Shown here: positions 6,361 to 12,064 of the stretch, in pieces
How positions within the stretch are numbered: position 1 is the stretch's first letter
Layout: the number at the start of each line of letters is the position of its first letter
Source: Caryophanales bacterium UBA3935
GTDB taxonomy: Bacteria; Bacillota_I; Bacilli_A; ML615J-28; CAG-698
Direction: 5' to 3'
NCBI GenBank assembly: GCA_002385755.1
Contig: DGED01000006.1
Coordinates: 9,039-21,102 of the forward strand
Length of the DNA: 12,064 bases
The notes under the pieces: model-generated
The model's database searches: none
Told to the model about the DNA's origin: nothing
What the model saw: only the letters and a program-made list of their open reading frames with translations
Translations under genes and position numbers: made by a program

Positions 6361-7320
6361 ATGTTAGTGCTCGGTATAGAAACAAGTTGCGATGAAACCG
6401 CTGCGGCGATCGTTAAAGACGGCCGGGAAGTGATTTCCGATGTCGTTTACACGCAAATAGCCGCGCATAAAGAATATGGCGGCGTCGTGCCGGAAATCGC
6501 CAGCCGGAATCATCTTATGAAAATAACATTGGTTATCGAGGAGGCTTTTTCCCGCGCGGGGATGAGACTTTCCGATATTAATTTAATCGCGGTGACTTCC
6601 CGACCGGGTTTGATCGGCTCGCTTTTGGTTGGGATTAACGCCGCCGGGGCTTTGGCGCTGGCGGGCGATAAAGCGCTTGTCGAGGTCAATCACATTCACG
6701 GCCATATTTATGCCAATTACATTGAAGAAGATTTTCGTTTTCCGACGCTTGCCCTCATTGTCTCCGGCGGCCATACCGAACTCGTTTTAATGCGCGATCA
6801 TTTCGAATTTGAGCTTATCGGTCAGACGCTTGATGACGCCGTCGGCGAATGTTATGATAAAGTCGGACGGCTTATCGGGCTCGAGTATCCCGCGGGTCCC
6901 GAACTGGACAAACTCGCGCAGACGGGAAAGGCAACTTATGATTTGCCTTTGATTTATCTCGACAAAGACAAGTATGATTTTTCTTTTTCGGGATTGAAAA
7001 CGGCTGTCCTGAATTTAGTTAACACGAAAAAAATGCGCGGCGAGGAAATATCGCGCGCCGATTTGGCCGCTTCTTTTCAGCACAGCGTCGTCCGCGTTTT
7101 AGTGGATAAAACCATTTCCGCGGCCCGTAAGTTTAACGTTAAACAAATTATCCTGGCCGGCGGCGTCGCCGCGAACCGGGGATTACGGACGGCGATGAAG
7201 GCGGAAGCGGATAAACTAGACGACGTCGCGCTAACGATGCCGTCCCTGCGTTATTGCACCGATAACGCCGTGATGATTGCGGCGGCGGGTTATTTCCAAT
7301 ATAAAACACTATCGAAATGA
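6361..7320 (+). CDS. tsaD: tRNA N6-adenosine threonylcarbamoyltransferase TsaD
   Basis: A 319-residue catalytic subunit that transfers the threonylcarbamoyl group onto A37 of ANN-decoding tRNAs. It begins with the family signature LGIETSCDETAAAIV. The metal-binding histidines are His111 and His115 in VNHIHGHIYA, and the third ligand is Asp301 in CTDNAVMIAAAG. Also present are SGGHTEL (135-141), DDAVGECYDKVGRLIGL, FSFSGLKTAV and the nucleotide-binding LAGGVAANRGLR. It is slightly shorter than the usual 335-345 residues, with the C-terminal tail trimmed just after the AAAG helix. The ATG comes two bases after the rimI stop and the SD GAGGT lies inside the rimI end. No clear terminator follows, so some transcripts may run on into the lipoprotein gene downstream. 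Confidence 0.97.
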   Translation: MLVLGIETSCDETAAAIVKDGREVISDVVYTQIAAHKEYGGVVPEIASRNHLMKITLVIEEAFSRAGMRLSDINLIAVTSRPGLIGSLLVGINAAGALALAGDKALVEVNHIHGHIYANYIEEDFRFPTLALIVSGGHTELVLMRDHFEFELIGQTLDDAVGECYDKVGRLIGLEYPAGPELDKLAQTGKATYDLPLIYLDKDKYDFSFSGLKTAVLNLVNTKKMRGEEISRADLAASFQHSVVRVLVDKTISAARKFNVKQIILAGGVAANRGLRTAMKAEADKLDDVALTMPSLRYCTDNAVMIAAAGYFQYKTLSK

Positions 7321-7329
7321 AAATACTAA

Positions 7330-7358
7330 TTGATTTTAAGCGGCGATTGTAGTATAAT
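7330..7358 (+). promoter_or_regulatory. sigma-A promoter of the LRR/Ig-like lipoprotein
   Basis: TTGATT (7330-7335), a 17-base spacer, and TATAAT (7353-7358). It lies just after tsaD and 45 bases before the lipoprotein ATG. Confidence 0.65.
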
Positions 7359-7403
7359 TTTATTAGTATATTACTTCTTTACCGCAAGGATACCGGAGGA
7401 GAC

Positions 7404-9005
7404 ATGAAGAGTAAAAAGATACTTATTGCGTTATTGATGTTTTTCCTAATTATGCTTTCGGCATGTGGAAGCGATAATTCACCCAGAAACTTATGGAACG
7501 AATACATTAAAGCTATGAATTCCAGGGATTTGGAAGCCGTGGCTGAGGTATATTATCCGAAAGGAACGCCGAAGTACGAACAGTTCCTGGAAGAAAATGA
7601 TCCCGAAACGTATTTTGATTTTGACTACGTGAAAACCGTGGATTTTTACACCGAATTATCGAACCCTGATTATTTCTGCGCCGATATTACGATTGAAATT
7701 GATGACGACTATAAACAATTTTATGTTTATTTTCAAAGGAACGTCGCCAAACAATGGACATTTATATCGGAGGTTAACATAACTACCGATGATCCGTCGT
7801 TAATGGGCAACAAAGCCGACAATAATTATTACAATAGCATTGTGAAAACATATGAAGACTATAAATATAAATACGTCTATAGCGGAACGCCGGGCTCGCC
7901 AAGAGCCGGAGATTATATTAGAATCGCTGAACCGCTGAAAAACAAAAAGGTCGTGGAGATTCCTTCGGAAATAGAAGGCGTGCCGGTTATAGCCATCGGC
8001 GATTACGCGTTTTATCACAGTCGGAAAATTTTGATGGCTTTTACGATCTCGACAAGCAAGATGGAAGAACTAATTATTCCGAACACGGTGGAAAGAATCG
8101 AGGATTTTGCTTTTTATCAGTCGAGAAAGTTAAAAACATTGGAATTGCCCGAAAGCTTGAAACACGTCGGTAATTATGCTTTCGCGAGTTGCACCAGTTT
8201 AGAGACATTAACAATCAATGTTGACGAGAGCTCGTTATATGGCGGCAGAATTTCCGTTATCGGAAAAGACAGCATGCAAATTGATGGCGACGCCAAGATT
8301 TATGTCGGCGACGAGCCGAATTATAAAGTCAACGGCGCCGAGGTTACGTGGTCCGTTGACAACGAAGCGATCGCGACCATAGATGAAACCGGCAAATTGA
8401 CTGCTCTCGGTCCCGGGACGGTTAAAATTACCGCCACCAACAAAAAGGATAACACGTTGTATTCCCAGGCGATAATCTTGGTGCAGCCTGCGCCGGCTAA
8501 AGAGAGCGATAAGAATAACGATATCGAGCCTCTCGAAGTTACGTATTCTTACGAACCGATTATTATAAAAGGCGCGACTGATATCCTTTACAAAGGCGAT
8601 TATGCCGCTTTAGGAGTCGACGGCTTCAGTAGCGGCGATATTATCTGGGAATCCAATAACGCCAATGTGCGAATTCATCAATATGACGGGAAAGTTCTCG
8701 TTCTCGATAAAAGCGACTTCGCGGTTACTATAACCGCCAGGAGCACGAGAAACTCGAATATTTATGGTACCGTCAGTTTCTTGGTTCGGGACGTCACGCC
8801 CAGATTGGTGTTTATGGAAAACGCTCTTGATCGCTTGAATGGTCTTAAAGAAATATACATGAACGTTATCAATCCTCATAGCGTTGAATTTAAGGGAAGC
8901 TTGAAATTGCGAAGCGACGTGAAGATATACGTTCCGGCGCAAAACTATGAAGCTTATTTGCATTTTTGGAGCGATATGAAGAACAATATTTATCCGATGG
9001 AGTAA
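7404..9005 (+). CDS. lipoprotein with NTF2-like, BspA-type leucine-rich repeat and Ig-like (BIG2) domains
   Basis: A 533-residue predicted surface lipoprotein: signal peptide 1-20, lipobox LSAC with Cys21. Residues about 29-126 (NLWNEYIKAMNSRDLEAVAEVYYP onset) look like an NTF2/SnoaL-type alpha-beta domain. Residues about 195-272 contain BspA-family LRR units (IGDYAF..., IIPNTVERIEDFAF..., LPESLKHVGNYAF...). A bacterial Ig-like BIG2-type domain spans about 285-361 (VTWSVDNEAIATID, then GKLTALGPGTVKITA). A second, more diverged Ig-like domain spans about 383-463 (IIWESNN...). The C-terminus (about 480-530) has VKIYVPAQNYEAYLHFWSDM, which resembles the capping segment of BspA repeats, so the LRR region appears split by the Ig-like domains. 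Such proteins usually mediate adhesion or binding at the cell surface; the ligand is unknown. SD GGAGGA is at 7395-7400. Confidence 0.82.
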   Translation: MKSKKILIALLMFFLIMLSACGSDNSPRNLWNEYIKAMNSRDLEAVAEVYYPKGTPKYEQFLEENDPETYFDFDYVKTVDFYTELSNPDYFCADITIEIDDDYKQFYVYFQRNVAKQWTFISEVNITTDDPSLMGNKADNNYYNSIVKTYEDYKYKYVYSGTPGSPRAGDYIRIAEPLKNKKVVEIPSEIEGVPVIAIGDYAFYHSRKILMAFTISTSKMEELIIPNTVERIEDFAFYQSRKLKTLELPESLKHVGNYAFASCTSLETLTINVDESSLYGGRISVIGKDSMQIDGDAKIYVGDEPNYKVNGAEVTWSVDNEAIATIDETGKLTALGPGTVKITATNKKDNTLYSQAIILVQPAPAKESDKNNDIEPLEVTYSYEPIIIKGATDILYKGDYAALGVDGFSSGDIIWESNNANVRIHQYDGKVLVLDKSDFAVTITARSTRNSNIYGTVSFLVRDVTPRLVFMENALDRLNGLKEIYMNVINPHSVEFKGSLKLRSDVKIYVPAQNYEAYLHFWSDMKNNIYPME

Positions 9006-9040
9006 GATAAAGCAATAAGATAACTGAAGTTTTACAATTT

Positions 9041-9073
9041 GGCGTAGTCGCGAAAACCGGCTATGCCTTTTTT
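9041..9073 (+). terminator. strong intrinsic terminator after the LRR/Ig-like lipoprotein
   Basis: GGCGTAGTCG (9041-9050) pairs with CGGCTATGCC (9058-9067), ten pairs including two G-U, around the loop CGAAAAC, followed directly by six T (9068-9073). Confidence 0.8.
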
Positions 9074-9135
9074 CTATATTTAATCCCAACGAAAATTAGC
9101 AATCGAGCATTATTTTTTTAACAGATATCCTTTTC

Positions 9136-9162
9136 CGCGATAATCGCGCTTTTCCTTTTTAC
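9136..9162 (+). terminator. possible second small hairpin with T-rich tail
   Basis: CGCGA (9136-9140) and TCGCG (9144-9148) form a five-pair stem with loop TAA, followed by CTTTTCCTTTTT. The stem is short and the T tract is interrupted, so it may be a back-up terminator or chance. The rest of the 245-base gap 9006-9250 is AT-rich and holds only the stronger terminator and the promoter at 9183-9211. Confidence 0.3.
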
Positions 9163-9182
9163 ATAATAATTTTTAAATATAA

Positions 9183-9211
9183 TTGTCAAAAGAGATTAAA
9201 AATGTTATAAT
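9183..9211 (+). promoter_or_regulatory. strong sigma-A promoter of the CvpA-like operon
   Basis: TTGTCA (9183-9188), a 17-base spacer, and TATAAT (9206-9211) with TGT immediately before it (extended -10). This is the closest to consensus of the promoters in the window. It predicts a leader of about 30 bases to the TTG start at 9251. Confidence 0.78.
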
Positions 9212-9250
9212 TATTATATAATATAGGAAAAAAGCGGTTGGAGGTCGGTT

Positions 9251-10903
9251 TTGGCAATCTTCGAAAAATTCAATTTTGACATTGTTATCGCCATTGTCAT
9301 AGCCGGATTTGTAGCGTTTGCCCTGTATTTCCGCTTTAAAAGACAACTCTCTCTAACGCTTTCTTTCCTACTGCCTTTTTTATTGATATATTTTTCATAT
9401 GATTTTATCGCCGGAATCGCCGAAAAGACCGGATTCGGGAATTTTATCGCCAAGGTTCTGCCTTTTTCGGCCGAAAAAAAGTACCCGACGGCGATCGCGA
9501 TTGCTGTTTTAACATATTTTTTGTTCGTGATCATTATCCGCTTGATTACGCTATTGTTTCGCGAACCCGTGGAAAAACAAATCACGAACAAAGATAAAAT
9601 CCATCTGAAAATTATAAATGTCATCATGGGCTTGATAAACGGGTACGCGGCGATCGTCCTGTTGATGTTCGTCCTTAGCCCGGTGGTCGAGATTGACTAC
9701 GAGAGGCCGGTCACGGCGATGGTCGCGAAAACGAGCCACCCCGTATTCGCGGTTTCGTTTTTGAATGAAATTAAAGCAAAGGAAAGAGAATACGCCGTCT
9801 ACCGGGAAGCTTTTCGGCATTTAAGCGGCGAGCAGGCCGCTGCCGATTTATCGGCAATCAACCGGCGGCTTGATGAGGTCGAGGCGGAAAATCAATTTTT
9901 CGCCGCCGTCCTTTACCCCGAACTTAACGCTGACGCCCAGGCCTTAATCGATAGTCATTTGGAAAACGGCGATTTCATATCGGCTTTGTTAACGACCGTC
10001 GAAGAAAAGGAGATTTTGGATCGAGTTATTATCTTTCACGCCTCAACCGCCATCCTGCCGCAATTACAAGATTTCCGCGACCGGGCGGATAAAAGCATCG
10101 GGTATTGGCGACTCTATTGTTTTCTTCGCGGCGAAAACATTGACTTTGACGATTTTTTGGCTGTGACATCTTCGCTTGCGGCTAACGGGGACCGCTTAAG
10201 CCGCGATTTCCGTCATCTCAAGGAAAAAACCGCGTTTCGGAAACAAGCCGCGAATTTTCGCCATTTTCTTGAGAATTATCAAGCATACCGACAATTGCTT
10301 GATGATGAGCCGAATGACTTCGGCGAATATAGGGAAAGTTTTTCGGCGTTATATTCCGATTATGACGCATTATGCGCGTACGGGGAGAGGTTTTTGACCG
10401 CGTTTTCCGGCAACGGCGACCCGATAATCGAAGATATAAAAACGGCCTTTAAACGGTTGCTATTATGCCGGGAAAAAGCAAAAGCATATCCCGATGTGCC
10501 GGCGGACGTGAATATCGTGTTCGCCTCCGACGACGGGAAATGGTATTTAAAGAACCGGTGGGAAAAGGATAATATTTTCCGCTCTTATATAATCGATGCG
10601 ATTACAAACCCGGATTCGTCGGGATACGCGCTTTATCACCGCTATATTTTTCACCGTTATTTTGATTTAGATAAAACCATTACCGCTAACGCTTTGTTGG
10701 GCGGGTTGGACACACTGGTTTTGAAAGGCCTTTTATCCGAGAAACAGGCGACGGATTATCTTAAACATCTGCTAGCCGACGCGAGGAGCGCGTTACGGGA
10801 CGGGGCCGTGGAAAACCGATTATCTGAGGACTTCTATGAAGATTTACTTGCCAGCGATCACAAATTAATTAGTCCCGAAATAAAACAATATTTGCAGCAA
10901 TAG
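9251..10903 (+). CDS. CvpA-like four-helix membrane protein with large uncharacterised C-terminal domain
   Basis: A 550-residue protein. The first 146 residues hold four hydrophobic segments (about 8-27, 33-53, 79-103, 120-145), with a layout like the CvpA family: FNFDIVIAIVIAGF start, basic first loop RFKRQ, and a final helix around NVIMGLINGYAAIVLL. Sequence support for CvpA is moderate. Residues 147-550 are soluble, largely helical and rich in charged residues, and I recognise no domain there. By the positive-inside rule the first and third loops are cytoplasmic, placing the C-terminal part outside, as in MarP-type CvpA fusions; the presence of Cys290, Cys375 and Cys406 leaves this open. 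The start is TTG at 9251, supported by GGAGGT (9240-9245) and the promoter at 9183-9211; the next in-frame ATG is 124 codons in. Function unknown. Confidence 0.75.
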   Translation: MAIFEKFNFDIVIAIVIAGFVAFALYFRFKRQLSLTLSFLLPFLLIYFSYDFIAGIAEKTGFGNFIAKVLPFSAEKKYPTAIAIAVLTYFLFVIIIRLITLLFREPVEKQITNKDKIHLKIINVIMGLINGYAAIVLLMFVLSPVVEIDYERPVTAMVAKTSHPVFAVSFLNEIKAKEREYAVYREAFRHLSGEQAAADLSAINRRLDEVEAENQFFAAVLYPELNADAQALIDSHLENGDFISALLTTVEEKEILDRVIIFHASTAILPQLQDFRDRADKSIGYWRLYCFLRGENIDFDDFLAVTSSLAANGDRLSRDFRHLKEKTAFRKQAANFRHFLENYQAYRQLLDDEPNDFGEYRESFSALYSDYDALCAYGERFLTAFSGNGDPIIEDIKTAFKRLLLCREKAKAYPDVPADVNIVFASDDGKWYLKNRWEKDNIFRSYIIDAITNPDSSGYALYHRYIFHRYFDLDKTITANALLGGLDTLVLKGLLSEKQATDYLKHLLADARSALRDGAVENRLSEDFYEDLLASDHKLISPEIKQYLQQ

Positions 10904-10923
10904 ACGCTAAAGGGGGAGTTCTC

Positions 10924-11925
10924 TTGGCAAAACCGGAGAAATTGGATATTTCCGTTTACGAACTTGATTCTTCGGGCAGGTACGTGAAAAGCCGGGAGAA
11001 TGATCCGGTTATCGCTTTTCAGGACTCCGCCGTCGTCGCTACCGAACTTCCCGAGGAAAAAGCCCGGGCCTTGCGCGGAAATCCGTTTTTGTATAACGCG
11101 GAAAGGTCGGGGACGGAAGTTTACAGCATTGAAGATTTTCTTGTCACATATAAAAAAAGGGAATATCTGTTGGGCGACATTATCAGGAATGACCGGTTTC
11201 CCCTTAGGGTCAGGAAGAAAGTATTCAAGAAAACTTTTAGATCATGGCGCAGGGATTATGTTAAAAAGAAAAAGCAAGTTTTTCGGGAAAATTTCCGCAC
11301 CGTCGAGGTCGTTAAAAGTATTGGAAATATTAAGCTCCCGTTTTACATCGAACTCGCGATTTGGGCGATGTTCGCGGCGATGATTTTTATCGCCGGGATT
11401 GATTCCCCATTATGGCAAAAAATTGCCCGCGGCCGGTTCGGCATGTTCCTGCGGGAGGCCCTTGACGCCATGTACGCGTCGGCGCCGTGGTTGGGAATCG
11501 TCGCCAACATCTCTATTTATCTGCTCATTGTTTTGATTATACATTCGTTGTTTTTCCGAATCATCATCAAAGATTATCGCAAGTATTATCGCGAAGCGAA
11601 TGACTATTTAACCAGAAGCGAGACGCAAATTAATCGCGAGTATAAAAAGAAAAGAAAAAAAGCGTACAAATATTACATGCGCTACCTTAAGAAGAAAAGC
11701 ACGCCTTATTATCCCCCTCTGGACATTAACGAGATTCAGGAGGGCGAGGTCAATATTGAGGTGTTTGATATTGTAAGCAAAGCGACGGTAAACAGATCTT
11801 ATCGTTTGATGAAAGCGGAACCGGCTTTAAAAGTTATTAAATCAATATTATTGATTTTAAGCATTGTCGGTCTGGTTGTTGTTTACGGCTATAGTATCGT
11901 TTACGTGATTATTGCAGCGCTATAG
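10924..11925 (+). CDS. basic three-helix membrane protein of unknown function
   Basis: A 333-residue protein I do not recognise. It has a hydrophilic N-terminal region (1-138) ending in a very basic stretch at 95-125 (many Lys and Arg, including WRRDYVKKKKQVF). A first membrane helix lies at about 139-159 and a second at about 191-213. A second highly basic segment, probably coiled, spans 216-258 and includes EYKKKRKKAYKYYMRYLKKK. A short mixed region 262-300 follows, then a third helix at about 306-332 close to the C-terminus. The positive-inside rule places both basic regions in the cytoplasm. The start is TTG at 10924 with SD GGGGGAG (10912-10918); no ATG occurs before residue 147. It lies 20 bases after the CvpA-like gene and is surely cotranscribed with it. 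The basic regions could contact anionic lipids, nucleic acid or a partner protein, but nothing identifies which. Confidence 0.72.
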   Translation: MAKPEKLDISVYELDSSGRYVKSRENDPVIAFQDSAVVATELPEEKARALRGNPFLYNAERSGTEVYSIEDFLVTYKKREYLLGDIIRNDRFPLRVRKKVFKKTFRSWRRDYVKKKKQVFRENFRTVEVVKSIGNIKLPFYIELAIWAMFAAMIFIAGIDSPLWQKIARGRFGMFLREALDAMYASAPWLGIVANISIYLLIVLIIHSLFFRIIIKDYRKYYREANDYLTRSETQINREYKKKRKKAYKYYMRYLKKKSTPYYPPLDINEIQEGEVNIEVFDIVSKATVNRSYRLMKAEPALKVIKSILLILSIVGLVVVYGYSIVYVIIAAL

Positions 11926-11984
11926 AAGTTGCCAATTCAGAAATTTGTACTACGGGCGTTCTCGCGCCTGGGAAAGAGGACAAA

Positions 11985-12064
11985 ATGGAAAATGCAAAAT
12001 TAAATACCGGCGAAAATATCACTGAAAATACACAGCCCGCAGAACCGGAAAAGGCCGTCGAAAA
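11985..12064 (+). CDS. start of a third gene in the operon (truncated by window end)
   Basis: ATG at 11985 is preceded by AGAGGA (11975-11980) at good spacing and opens a frame that runs to the window end: 26 codons beginning MENAKLNTGENITENTQPAE. The visible part is polar, acidic and low in complexity, as in a disordered N-terminus before a domain or membrane segment, so no function can be given. It follows the basic membrane protein after 59 bases with no terminator in between (only a four-pair GGCG/CGCC hairpin near 11955-11968, without a T tract), so it is probably the third member of the same transcription unit. Confidence 0.6.
   Translation, partial: MENAKLNTGENITENTQPAEPEKAVE

Noticed and set aside
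8610..9089. Minus-strand open frame of 159 codons across the end of the lipoprotein gene
   Set aside because: It lies mostly antisense to a well-supported coding region and runs through the terminator at 9041-9073; no SD or recognisable protein features.
9214..9627. Minus-strand open frame of 137 codons
   Set aside because: Antisense to the CvpA-like gene and covers its promoter -10 edge and SD; the plus-strand gene has a strong promoter and SD, this frame has neither.
11955..11968. GGCG/CGCC hairpin between the basic membrane protein and the truncated gene
   Set aside because: Only four pairs and no T tract follow, so it does not qualify as a terminator.

Overview
The window looks like a chromosomal core-genome segment from an endospore-forming Firmicute, most likely a lineage of class Bacilli. 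This rests on gene content: a YunB-family sporulation protein, a CwlD-type spore-cortex amidase, a CvfD/GSP13-like S1 protein, a Bacillus-type glucose-6-phosphate isomerase and the tsaE-tsaB-rimI-tsaD cluster. Several genes end in TGA while tryptophan is read from TGG, so the code is the standard bacterial one and not the mollicute code. SD sequences are strong (GGAGG or AGGTG type) and several starts are GTG or TTG. The exact taxon cannot be named from this window.

Layout. Bases 1-183 hold the 3' end of ispF. It converges with a two-CBS-domain protein gene (208-678, minus strand) across a shared bidirectional terminator. Divergent from the CBS gene is yunB (768-1427), followed by a small NifU-like Fe-S protein gene (1493-1744) and a terminator. 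A near-consensus sigma-A promoter (1830-1858) then opens a tightly packed plus-strand series: S1 protein, pgi, a thioredoxin-like lipoprotein, cwlD, tsaE, tsaB, rimI and tsaD (1889-7320). Genes in this series mostly overlap or lie within 15 bases of each other; the only larger gap is 64 bases before cwlD, and I see no terminator inside the series. A lipoprotein with a split BspA-type leucine-rich-repeat region and Ig-like domains follows from its own promoter (7404-9005) and ends at a strong terminator.

After that terminator, another near-consensus promoter (9183-9211) drives a three-gene group of unknown function. The first gene encodes a CvpA-like four-helix membrane protein fused to a roughly 400-residue uncharacterised domain. 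The second encodes a very basic three-helix membrane protein. The third gene is cut by the window end. The first two start at TTG with strong SD sites.

How the genes work together: TsaE, TsaB and TsaD are the partners that finish t6A37 modification of ANN-decoding tRNAs, with RimI co-encoded. The lipoprotein thioredoxin upstream of cwlD may act in the envelope or spore cortex, which is inference from context. The least explained part of the window is the 9.2-12.06 kb operon. No mobile elements, CRISPR arrays, tRNA or rRNA genes were seen.
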